A stretch of 64,000 nucleotides of DNA from Enterocola sp045654205 (GTDB lineage: Bacteria > Bacteroidota > Bacteroidia > Bacteroidales > Paludibacteraceae). Position numbers and translations under genes: made by a program. The notes under the pieces were generated by a model that saw only the letters and a program-made list of their open reading frames with translations, had not been told where the DNA came from and made no database searches. This document shows positions 25,850-32,971 of the stretch, piece by piece. Where the stretch lies: assembly GCA_045654205.1 (NCBI GenBank), contig JAZOMZ010000013.1, forward strand, positions 1 through 64,000. Reading direction: 5' to 3'. The stretch's first letter is position 1. The number at the start of each line of letters is the position of its first letter.

Positions 25850-26461
25850 CTATTTTCTACCAAAATCTGCAGGAATTTCGCCCCACGCTTTAGTATCCCA
25901 TTTGTATATTTTTGTAGTATATGTGTTTGTGGCAAGCCATTTTTCTGCCGCTTCTATGCGGGCAAACACCTCAGCATTGTTTGCAGTGCGTTCAAGTTTT
26001 GTCTTGCATTTTTTCGCCTTTATCCAAGATATTGCAGTGATACTATCTGAATAAATCGGCCAATCTGAATTTTGCTTTTTAAGTAGCGCCAGACCATGCA
26101 CAATGGCTAGGAACTCGCCTATATTGTTTGTGGCTTCTTTATATACCCCTTGAAGAAACAACTGCTCACCATTGAACACGTTTACCCCACGATACTCCAT
26201 ATCGCCAGGATTTCCACTGCAAGCGGCATCTACTGCAATGCTGTTTTTTATAAAAGGAGGAGTTTGAGATTTTTTTACGTCTGTTTTCTTATCTTTGTTT
26301 ATGGCAGCAAAATATGAGCGCGCAAAAGCATGCTCTGCCTCTTCGCGAGTCTTAAAGGACTTATATTGAGCACCTTTATAGTCTTCTATCTGAGGTTTGC
26401 ATTCTTCCCAACTAGTAAAAATACCAGTTTCTCTGCCTTGCCAAACGACGTAAAATTTCAT
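25850..26461 (-). CDS. Ribonuclease HI with N-terminal viroplasmin (RNase H1 hybrid-binding) domain
   Basis: 203 residues. Residues 1-~48 are the viroplasmin-like hybrid-binding domain (YVVWQGRETGIFTSWEECKPQIEDYKGAQYKSF). Residues ~73-203 are the RNase H fold, with catalytic acids in VDAACSGNPGD (first Asp), NIGEFLAIVHGL (Glu) and YSDSITAISW (second Asp). It degrades RNA in RNA-DNA hybrids. This domain pair is usual in Bacteroidetes. Confidence 0.94.
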   Translation of the reverse strand: MKFYVVWQGRETGIFTSWEECKPQIEDYKGAQYKSFKTREEAEHAFARSYFAAINKDKKTDVKKSQTPPFIKNSIAVDAACSGNPGDMEYRGVNVFNGEQLFLQGVYKEATNNIGEFLAIVHGLALLKKQNSDWPIYSDSITAISWIKAKKCKTKLERTANNAEVFARIEAAEKWLATNTYTTKIYKWDTKAWGEIPADFGRK

Positions 26462-26477
26462 TATTGCGTAATTTTAA

Positions 26478-26497
26478 GGGTGGTCTTTTGACCACCC
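26478..26497. terminator. Hairpin between mscL and RNase H genes
   Basis: GGGTGGTC, loop TTTT, GACCACCC: perfect 8-bp stem. On the minus strand it follows mscL, with only a short T-rich tail; on the plus strand the tail ATATTTTTGTTT is stronger. A second inverted pair, TGCTTG/CAAGCA, lies at 26539-26559. Confidence 0.65.
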
Positions 26498-26579
26498 ATA
26501 TTTTTGTTTAAAACATTAAATTAAAGGAGTTTTTTTTATGCTTGTTTATTTTTCAAGCAAGTGCGTCCTTTCAATTTAA

Positions 26580-27029
26580 TTATTTATTTTTTAGAAGGTC
26601 ACGAATTTCAGTAAGAAGTAACTCTTCTTTTGTTGGTTCTGGTTCTGGAGCAGGAGCTGGTTCTGGAGCAGGTTCAGCAGCTTTTTCTTCTTCTTTTTTA
26701 CGAGAAAGATTTGCGATAATACGAATCATTATGAAAATAGAAAGAGCAATGATAAGGAAATCTAAAGTTACTTGTAGGAAGTTACCATAGTTTAGAGTTG
26801 CAGCTGCAATTTCTTTACCAGCTTCTGTTGTGTAAGCTTCACGGATAACCCATTTAAGTTCTGTAAAGTTAACACCACCCATTGCTAAACCGATAAGAGG
26901 CATAATAACGTCATTTACTAAAGATGTAACGATTTTACCGAAAGCACCACCGATGATAACACCGACAGCCATATCTACTACGTTACCTTTCATTGCGAAA
27001 GTTTTAAAATCTTGAAGGAACTTTTTCAT
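26580..27029 (-). CDS. mscL: Large-conductance mechanosensitive channel MscL
   Basis: 149 residues. The N-terminal amphipathic helix and first transmembrane helix are textbook (FLQDFKTFAMKGNVVDMAVGVIIGGAFGKIVTSLVND), with the second transmembrane segment near 85-105 (VTLDFLIIALSIFIMIRIIANL). It opens as a pressure valve on hypo-osmotic shock. The cytoplasmic tail carries an Ala/Pro/Glu repeat (EPAPEPAPAPEPEP) before the final helix, longer than in E. coli. It has its own promoter at 27061-27091. Confidence 0.97.
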   Translation of the reverse strand: MKKFLQDFKTFAMKGNVVDMAVGVIIGGAFGKIVTSLVNDVIMPLIGLAMGGVNFTELKWVIREAYTTEAGKEIAAATLNYGNFLQVTLDFLIIALSIFIMIRIIANLSRKKEEEKAAEPAPEPAPAPEPEPTKEELLLTEIRDLLKNK

Positions 27030-27060
27030 ATTCTATAATTTGTTAAATAAATTTAAAGCA

Positions 27061-27091
27061 CAAAGATAATAAAAACGAGCGAAAAAACAAA
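27061..27091 (-). promoter_or_regulatory. mscL promoter
   Basis: On the minus strand TTTG (27088-27091), 19 nt, TATCTTTG (27061-27068): a full match to the Bacteroidetes consensus, 31 bp before the mscL ATG. Confidence 0.8.
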
Positions 27092-27230
27092 CTTGTTTGA
27101 TTTTTTCAAGCGAGTGCCCCAATCTTAGACGCGAAGCCAGAAAAAACATCGCCATCGCTTTTAAGCGAAGACTAAATAAATAAGATTCCCCGCATAAACA
27201 TATAAACTTCTTGAATTTTTTAAAAGATAT

Positions 27231-27261
27231 TTTGTAAAGACAAAAAAAGTTTATACCTTTG
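27231..27261 (+). promoter_or_regulatory. Promoter of the abi leader RNA
   Basis: TTTG at 27231-27234, 19 nt, TACCTTTG at 27254-27261: a perfect Bacteroidetes promoter pointing at the Abi gene. Predicted start of transcription near 27267. Confidence 0.8.
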
Positions 27262-27266
27262 CAACA

Positions 27267-27318
27267 CGAGAACCCGCCAAGCCTCTTCACAAAGCTTAAA
27301 TCGGCGGGTCGTTTTTTT
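27267..27318 (+). ncRNA. Short terminator-ended leader RNA upstream of Abi protein
   Basis: About 50 nt from the predicted start to a run of seven T's. ACCCGCC (27272-27278) pairs with GGCGGGT (27303-27309), with an inner AAGC (27279-27282)/GCTT (27294-27297) pair, followed by CG and TTTTTTT (27312-27318). It is therefore a small RNA in its own right or an attenuator, as most transcripts should stop 22 bp before the Abi ATG. AbiF/Abi_2 HEPN proteins have been linked to structured RNAs encoded just upstream, proposed as RNA antitoxins; assignment here is by position and structure only. Confidence 0.6.
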
Positions 27319-27339
27319 CTTACGTAAAATGATTCCATC

Positions 27340-28230
27340 ATGTTCTACCTAAAACAATACAAATCACCTTCAGACCTAATCAATCTTCTAAAATCTAGAG
27401 GACTAGTTATTTATAACGATTCTAAAGCAATAAACTATATTAAAAGAATTGGTTATTATCGCTTAAGTGCATACTTCTACCCTTTATTAAAAAATCCCAA
27501 ATCATTACATTCCTTTAAGGAAAGTTCTACATTTGACAAAGCATTAATGATTTATAGATTTGATAGGCAGTTAAGAATATTGATATTTAATCAAATAGAA
27601 AAAATTGAAATTGCTGTTAGAAGTGCTATTACAAACATCACAAGTAAAGAGACTAATAATCCTTTTTGGTTGACTGATGAGTTATGCTTTGCTGATACTA
27701 CAAAATACGAGACTACAATGCAAAAAATTATAAATGAATATAATTCATCAAAAGAAGATTTTATTACTCATTTCCGTAACACATACGAAAATCAATATCC
27801 ACCAGCATGGATATTTGCAGAAATCATCCCATTAGGCGTTCTTACTAGAATATATCAAAATATAAAAGATTTTAGCATTAGAAAAAAAATAGCAAGTGAG
27901 TTTGGACTAAATATTCCTGTTTTTGAATCATGGATGACTATTATAACGATGACAAGAAACAACTGTTGTCATCATGCTAGGATATGGAATAAAACATTTG
28001 GTTTACGCGCTTTAACTGTAAGAAGAATGAGACATCCATGGATTAACACTCCTGTTAACCACCAAAAAATATACTTTACACTTTGTATAATAAAATATTT
28101 TATCAATATAATAGTTCCAAACAATGATATGACAAGCAAATTAAGAGATTTATTGATAGAATATCCAGAAATTGATATTAGGGCAATGGGATTCCCTCAA
28201 AATTGGCAAGATGAAGATTTATGGAAATAG
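27340..28230 (+). CDS. Abi family protein (Abi_2 / AbiD-AbiF, HEPN RNase-like)
   Basis: 296 residues matching the abortive-infection family Abi_2: YKSPSDLINLLKSRGL at the start, INYIKRIGYYRLSAYFYPLL near 34-53, IYRFDRQLRILIFNQIEKIEIAVRSAI near 76-102. The key motif is TRNNCCHHARIWN: Arg206-x4-His211, the RX4-6H signature of HEPN ribonucleases. Related proteins stop phage growth by cleaving RNA, and AbiF has been proposed as an ancestor of Cas13. The ATG at 27340 is preceded by a strong promoter and a terminator-like leader RNA. No second protein partner lies next to it. Confidence 0.9.
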   Translation: MFYLKQYKSPSDLINLLKSRGLVIYNDSKAINYIKRIGYYRLSAYFYPLLKNPKSLHSFKESSTFDKALMIYRFDRQLRILIFNQIEKIEIAVRSAITNITSKETNNPFWLTDELCFADTTKYETTMQKIINEYNSSKEDFITHFRNTYENQYPPAWIFAEIIPLGVLTRIYQNIKDFSIRKKIASEFGLNIPVFESWMTIITMTRNNCCHHARIWNKTFGLRALTVRRMRHPWINTPVNHQKIYFTLCIIKYFINIIVPNNDMTSKLRDLLIEYPEIDIRAMGFPQNWQDEDLWK

Positions 28231-28282
28231 AAATATAAAATGTAACCAAGACCTAACCTGTGCTTGAGTTCAAAGTCTATTG

Positions 28283-28314
28283 CAAAGGTAACATTATTAT
28301 GGGATATAAACAAA
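28283..28314 (-). promoter_or_regulatory. Predicted promoter facing the 3' end of the Abi gene (antisense)
   Basis: On the minus strand TTTG (28311-28314), 20 nt, TACCTTTG (28283-28290). A transcript starting near 28276 would run antisense into the Abi gene, whose stop is at 28230. The -33 TTTG is supplied by the T-run of the terminator at 28314-28353. Confidence 0.45.
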
Positions 28315-28353
28315 AACGGCTGCAACTCTAAGAAATAGAAGTTACAGCCGTTT
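28314..28353 (-). terminator. Terminator of the FISUMP/adhesin cluster
   Basis: AAACGGCTG and AACT pair with AGTT and CAGCCGTTT (one C/A mismatch), and on the minus strand the stem is followed by TTTTTGTTTA. It lies about 150 bp past the FISUMP-A stop codon. The stretch between (28380-28500) is GC-richer, non-coding, and contains the small hairpin AGCCC/GGGCT and a CTCGGCATA block like that in R2. Confidence 0.7.
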
Positions 28354-28501
28354 AAGTTATGGTATCCGTGAAGCGACACCCACCAAGCACCGCGTTAGCC
28401 CGTGAGGGCTCAAGGTAATTATTCGCATTCGCTCATGATAAAAGGCTTCGCCTCGGCATATCTAAATAAATTTACCTCTGCTTTCAACTCGCACTTTTAT
28501 T

Positions 28502-29458
28502 CTACTCGCGCAAAACAGGACGTACAGTGCGACCGTCGCTGCGGCGGTAGTTGCTCCTTTTCACAATGAGCGAAGTGATGCACAAGTAGTAGGCGTTTTT
28601 TAAATCGCTCGTATCAAGTGAACTACTCCAGGAGTCACCGCGGGAATCCGTACTAATCAAGTCTGAACCGCTGCGATAGCCTGTAGCAGGCAAGAAAATA
28701 CTATTACCATTAGTTTTTGAAACTACATTACGACCTTTAACGCCATTTTTTGTAGTCCAAGTCCAAGTGCATTCAGTGCTAAGTTCATCTAGTTCATCAT
28801 CTGTTGGCATTCGCCAAGAAGATCCCCAATTAACATAAGCAGCATCATCAGAAAGTTCAAGTGTAGTTTTATTATCTACTGTGCAATATTTAGTCATTGT
28901 AGAAGAACTTCCTCCACACCATTTATATGTACTCCAAGTATAAGTTGTTTTTGGTTCTATTTCGCCCCAAGCAAAATAATAACCATATTCCTCTGGTAAT
29001 GTTGCACCTACATTACAAGTAGCCCATTTAGTACCACTTGGCAAACCAAGATCTACCCACTCGTGACCATCAGCAATACCGGTATCTTTTGGTGCCTCCC
29101 ATTGGGCATAAAGAGTCTGGCTAGCGACTATACTTACGCTCGCTTTGTCGGCATAAGACGTACCTGTACCATCTGCTTGAGTATTCCAACCAGCAAAGGT
29201 TGAAGAACCTTTTGTTAAAGTATTGGCAGGCAACGTAATAGTTTCACCTTCTTTTACTTTAATCACTTCCATACTACCATCTCCACCATTCGCATCAAAA
29301 GTAATGGTAAAAACATTGACAAACCCAATACTATCTACATTTGCCGCTAAATATTCGTCCTTAGTACCATCTTTTTGGTATACATACACAGTCATTTCTG
29401 CCAAAGCCAACAACGATACCGCCAGCAAGGCCATTAAAAATAAAAGTTTCTTTTTCAT
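28502..29458 (-). CDS. Secreted FISUMP-domain protein A with InlB-type repeat; candidate hypervariable C-terminus
   Basis: 318 residues. Signal peptide 1-20; a short N-terminal module (MTVYVYQKDGTKDEYLAANVDSIGF) also seen in its paralogue; one InlB B-repeat (about 52-120, TITFDANGGDGSM...FAGWNTQADGTGTSYAD...LYAQW); then a C-type-lectin-like FISUMP domain (about 132-318, WVDLGLPSGTKWATCNVGA). The last ~62 codons are GC-rich and vary from the paralogue at NNY codons. Likely cell-surface or secreted ligand binder. It is the last gene of the minus-strand cluster. Function is inferred from fold only. Confidence 0.88.
   Translation of the reverse strand: MKKKLLFLMALLAVSLLALAEMTVYVYQKDGTKDEYLAANVDSIGFVNVFTITFDANGGDGSMEVIKVKEGETITLPANTLTKGSSTFAGWNTQADGTGTSYADKASVSIVASQTLYAQWEAPKDTGIADGHEWVDLGLPSGTKWATCNVGATLPEEYGYYFAWGEIEPKTTYTWSTYKWCGGSSSTMTKYCTVDNKTTLELSDDAAYVNWGSSWRMPTDDELDELSTECTWTWTTKNGVKGRNVVSKTNGNSIFLPATGYRSGSDLISTDSRGDSWSSSLDTSDLKNAYYLCITSLIVKRSNYRRSDGRTVRPVLRE
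28505..28690 (-). other. Candidate DGR variable region of FISUMP-A
   Basis: By hand count 51% G+C over 28501-28680 against 38% over the next 180 bases of the same gene. It aligns without gaps to the end of FISUMP-B. Shared blocks such as TGGAGTAGTTCACTT are identical, while intervening codons differ at first and second positions, mostly NNC/NNT. Confidence 0.5.
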
Positions 29459-29529
29459 ATTATTATCGTTTTATTTTCTTCACACAAATACAAAACACCT
29501 CGAGACACTTAAAAGTGACTCTAAAAACT

Positions 29530-30672
29530 TTAATCGGTGTTCGCATTATTTTGAATTTTAGAAAATTCTTTTACTAAATTAGCATAATTTTTACAAACCT
29601 CTAACAACGTTACATCATCTTGACATGTAAGCAGCCTATAGACAAAACTATCTTTAAATTTACCATAATATCCAGGATACCAAGTATTACCCTTAAGATT
29701 ATCTGGTAATTCTGATTTCCCAACATTATCTGTATCATTCCACCAATTACCATAATCTACAAGTTTATCTATCGCATTTCCATTGTAGACTTGTACTATT
29801 TTCCTTACATTACCTGCTTGGATTTGAATTCCTATAATTACGCAATTTTTATTATTTTTTTCTACGCACTTCATTATATTTATTAAACCCTGCTCATGAA
29901 AATAATTTGTTGACACATATATATTGCCTTTTTTAATTTCTTTAAGTCTTAAATTTGTAGGGTTTACTCCAAAGATAAAATCAGAATTTTCTAAGTACAA
30001 TTTAGATGCTACATAATCATACTTTCTCTTTTCATAAAAATCATGCATTCTGATTTCTTTAAACAGATCTTTAACATTATCATCTGAAAGTTTAACCTTT
30101 TCATAATATCCTGTTAGTAAATCACTTATTTGTTGTAGTGTACAAATAAATTGTCTATAATCTTCCAATAATGCATAGTAATAAGTATTATCAAAATGTA
30201 TATCCTTTAATACATTACTACATATGCCTCTATACGACATATATTGCCAATCATTCAATGTAAAAAATGGCTTGGCTAATGACAATAAAACAAATTTCGC
30301 ATCATTGCCTTCTTTTTTATTTAAAGAATCATATTTAGCTTTATATTCATCTAATTGGCTCTTCCTAGGCAGACTTTTCACTTTATTCTCAATAATAAGA
30401 TCAAGTTTTGTGCCATCATTCTTAGTATATTGAATCCAAAGGTCTATATGCTCTTTTTCTCTAAAGACACTTATTTTAGAAATATCTGTCAAATCAAATT
30501 CTGATTCGTCGTAATACAAATAACTTAGAAAATAGCGATGAAACTCTATACTATTCTCTGCCAACCATGCTATAAAATTGCTATGAAACAACTCTTTTGA
30601 GCAAAGTGACAAATTGAATAAAGGTGACTCCTTTAAACGAGAAATCAAATCTTGTAATTTATTTTGTTCCAT
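29530..30672 (-). CDS. PD-(D/E)XK nuclease superfamily protein
   Basis: 380 residues from the ATG at 30672. The reading frame is open further upstream to 30918, but that part overlaps FISUMP-B in another frame and is not coding. The start is typical of a PD-(D/E)XK family (SKELFHSNFIAWLAENS, residues 25-41). The nuclease core is Asp77 in EKEHIDLWIQY, then LDLIIENKVKS with Glu95-x-Lys97, then Gln106/Tyr110. It would be a metal-dependent DNA nuclease or a defence protein; no methylase or helicase partner is adjacent. It lies 37 bp after FISUMP-B and 71 bp before FISUMP-A, codirectional with both. Its AT-rich composition contrasts with the flanking variable regions. Confidence 0.82.
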   Translation of the reverse strand: MEQNKLQDLISRLKESPLFNLSLCSKELFHSNFIAWLAENSIEFHRYFLSYLYYDESEFDLTDISKISVFREKEHIDLWIQYTKNDGTKLDLIIENKVKSLPRKSQLDEYKAKYDSLNKKEGNDAKFVLLSLAKPFFTLNDWQYMSYRGICSNVLKDIHFDNTYYYALLEDYRQFICTLQQISDLLTGYYEKVKLSDDNVKDLFKEIRMHDFYEKRKYDYVASKLYLENSDFIFGVNPTNLRLKEIKKGNIYVSTNYFHEQGLINIMKCVEKNNKNCVIIGIQIQAGNVRKIVQVYNGNAIDKLVDYGNWWNDTDNVGKSELPDNLKGNTWYPGYYGKFKDSFVYRLLTCQDDVTLLEVCKNYANLVKEFSKIQNNANTD

Positions 30673-30709
30673 AAATCTTATTTTTATAAATAAAAATTGC
30701 GGGTAAATT

Positions 30710-31669
30710 CTACTTCGCCAACACTGCACGCACAGACTGACCATAGTAGCGGTGGTTGCGGTAACTGCCCACATTGCTCCAACGGAAGCCCAAGTAGTAA
30801 GCGTCGTACGAAATGCTCGTATAAAGTGAACTACTCCAGTAGTAGCCGTGAGACCCCGCATCGCCCAAGCCTGAATCGTCGCGACAGCCCGCGGCAGGCA
30901 AGAAGATACTGTTACCATTTATCTTACTTGTTACTTTATAGCCTTTAACACCATTTTGAGTAGTCCATGTCCAAGTGGTATAAGAAGTATTTATTAATTC
31001 ATCTTGTTCTGCTTTAGTTGGCATACGCCAAGAGGTACCCCAATTTACGTATGCCGCATCATCAGAAAGGTCAAGAATGGCTTTATTATCTACTGTACCA
31101 TATGAAGAATCAGTGCAGTATTTAGTTTGAGTATCGTAATCTCCTTTACACCATTTATAAGTACTCAAATTGTAAGTAGATTTTGGAGTAGTTTCTCCCC
31201 ACGCAAAGTAATCGCCGTATTCTTCTGGAGAATCTGCACCTACGTTGCAGGTAGCCCATTTAGTGCCACTAGGAAGACCTAAATCTACATATTCATGTTC
31301 AGGGGCTAACCATTGAGCATACAAGGTCATATTAGCAGTAGGTTTAACAGTAGCCTTGTCTGCATAGGCAGTGCCTGAACCATCTGCTGCGATATTCCAA
31401 CCTGCAAAAGTAGAGGGACCATTTGTAAAAGTATTTGACGATAATATTACACTATCACCTTCTTGGCATTTCTGTTTATCCATACTACCCTCTCCCCCAT
31501 TGGCATCAAAAGTGATAGTATAAATATTTACAAATCCTATACTATCGACATTTGCTGCTAAGTATTCTACTTTTGCACCATCTTTTTTATACACAAAAAT
31601 GCTCATTTCTGCCATCACAGAGAACGTTGCAATGAATAGTGCAACTATAAGTGTGAAATATTTTTTCAT
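30710..31669 (-). CDS. Secreted FISUMP-domain protein B with InlB-type repeat; candidate hypervariable C-terminus
   Basis: 319 residues, paralogue of the protein at 28502-29458 with the same order: signal peptide (1-20), MSIFVYKKDGAKVEYLAANVDSIGF module, one InlB B-repeat (about 51-119), FISUMP domain (about 124-319). The C-terminal stretch CRDDSGLGDAGSHGYYW then SSSLYTSISYDAYYLGF is rich in Y, S, D, G, N, R and H, as in ligand-binding variable regions of lectin-fold targets. It starts 8 bp after the outer-membrane protein gene and is part of the same operon. Confidence 0.88.
   Translation of the reverse strand: MKKYFTLIVALFIATFSVMAEMSIFVYKKDGAKVEYLAANVDSIGFVNIYTITFDANGGEGSMDKQKCQEGDSVILSSNTFTNGPSTFAGWNIAADGSGTAYADKATVKPTANMTLYAQWLAPEHEYVDLGLPSGTKWATCNVGADSPEEYGDYFAWGETTPKSTYNLSTYKWCKGDYDTQTKYCTDSSYGTVDNKAILDLSDDAAYVNWGTSWRMPTKAEQDELINTSYTTWTWTTQNGVKGYKVTSKINGNSIFLPAAGCRDDSGLGDAGSHGYYWSSSLYTSISYDAYYLGFRWSNVGSYRNHRYYGQSVRAVLAK
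30713..30900 (-). other. Candidate DGR variable region of FISUMP-B
   Basis: By hand count 57% G+C over 30721-30900 against 37% over 30901-31080 in the same gene. It aligns without gaps with the FISUMP-A tail. Differing codon pairs include GAC/AGC, GAT/GGT, TAC/GAC, TAC/TCC, CAC/CGC, GAC/AAC, CGC/AAC and TAC/AGC, i.e. first and second bases change while the third stays C or T. Confidence 0.5.
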
Positions 31670-31677
31670 AATATTAT

Positions 31678-32952
31678 TTATTTTACATTAAAATTATACA
31701 CCAATTTAATACCTGCATCAAAGTAGCCTAGTTTGTTTACGTAGCTCGATACTAGCGGTAATACTTCTACTGTAGGAGCTGGATAAAGTGGTTCTGCACC
31801 TACTTGAGATATATTTATCATGCTTTGTGCAGAAGCATTGTTTTTGTATAGGTTATAAATGCCATAGTCTGCATACACACCTATACCAAAGCTATCCCCA
31901 TTTTTTAGTGCAAACTCATAACCTATCTCTGCAGAAGCATTTATCTGAAATACAGGACTATCCCATGAAATTTGCGCATCTAATTGTTCTTCAGACAGTT
32001 TGCCTGTTATAACTGCATCGGTAAGTGTTACTCCGTATGGAGCATAGTATGCTGTAATATGTGCATTGGTAAGAGTTTGATGACCTTGAGTGTAAACTGG
32101 TACTACAAAACGTGGTCCTATGTTAAAGTACAACCCTTTGTACAGCAAACTAAACATAAGCGACACTTGCACTTGCAGCTCACTCATAGAAGATTTTACA
32201 TGGTCTGCTGTAATGGTATAATCTATTTGGTCTCCTTCTGTATCCATTACGCTATACGCATCGTTTACACTTCCACTTACAGAAGATGAAACATAAGAAA
32301 CAGACACCCCTGTCAATATACCACAATAAGGATTATTTTCTGTTTTACGTTTAAAATAGTGTGCATATTGAAGGTCAAGAGCTGCTTGATAACCAATATT
32401 CCATTTACAAAGACTTGTTTCTGCTATATAAGCAGCCGCACCACCACGAGCACCTATTGAAAAGCGATTAAACGCTTCTGTATTGCTTAAATTGATGGTA
32501 TCTGTTTTTACCAATAGTTTTTCTGTATAAATAGTATCATATACTACGACTCTTTCTGTTACTAATTTTACTATTGTGTCTGAAACTGTTTGTAAAAGGG
32601 TATCTTTAACTATTTGAAAAATTGTATCGGTTTTTACAATTGTTTCCTTGTACTTAAGTTGCATATTGTCAGAAGCAAAACGTTTCTTTGTATCTTCAAA
32701 TTCTTCGTCAGACATACCAACATCAGTATATTTTACCCAAGAGTAAATCTCTTTGAGTAGCACGCCTGTAGGGAACTCCTTTGTTCCTACTTGCAAAACA
32801 GTATATTCTTTTCCAAGACAATCTTTTTTGATTCTTTCTCCAGTTTCAAAACGTTTTGCCTCTGAACTTAATACTACTTTGTCTCCTAAATTTACTGCAG
32901 TGGCAGTAATAGTACAAAGTAAAATCGCAAAGCATATTATTATTTTTTTCAT
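31678..32952 (-). CDS. Outer-membrane protein of the adhesin cluster
   Basis: 424 residues with a signal peptide (MKKIIICFAILLCTITATA). Residues ~20-90 form a small domain (LGDKVVLSSEAKRFETGERI...YTVLQVGTKEFPTGVLLKEI). A stalk of alternating V/T/D strands follows, about 105-155 (IVKTDTIFQIVKDTLLQTV), then a predicted beta-barrel of about 250 residues ending ...IKLVYNFNVK. I do not recognise the family. It sits 19 bp after the giant repeat adhesin and 8 bp before FISUMP-B, so it may anchor or export these surface proteins; that is inference. Confidence 0.78.
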   Translation of the reverse strand: MKKIIICFAILLCTITATAVNLGDKVVLSSEAKRFETGERIKKDCLGKEYTVLQVGTKEFPTGVLLKEIYSWVKYTDVGMSDEEFEDTKKRFASDNMQLKYKETIVKTDTIFQIVKDTLLQTVSDTIVKLVTERVVVYDTIYTEKLLVKTDTINLSNTEAFNRFSIGARGGAAAYIAETSLCKWNIGYQAALDLQYAHYFKRKTENNPYCGILTGVSVSYVSSSVSGSVNDAYSVMDTEGDQIDYTITADHVKSSMSELQVQVSLMFSLLYKGLYFNIGPRFVVPVYTQGHQTLTNAHITAYYAPYGVTLTDAVITGKLSEEQLDAQISWDSPVFQINASAEIGYEFALKNGDSFGIGVYADYGIYNLYKNNASAQSMINISQVGAEPLYPAPTVEVLPLVSSYVNKLGYFDAGIKLVYNFNVK

Positions 32953-32971
32953 GACTTTTTCGTTTTATGTA

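Noticed and set aside
27033..27341. 102-codon minus-strand ORF between mscL and the Abi gene
   Set aside because: It runs across the Abi promoter and terminator hairpin in reverse, has no family likeness, and the same DNA is explained by two promoters and the leader RNA.
28197..28379. 60-codon minus-strand ORF after the Abi gene
   Set aside because: It covers a terminator stem, a promoter and the antisense end of the Abi gene; no protein features.
30673..30918. N-terminal extension of the nuclease-like ORF
   Set aside because: The extra 82 residues (MVTVSSCLPRAV...) are the FISUMP-B tail read in another frame; the real start MEQNKLQDL at 30672 fits the family.
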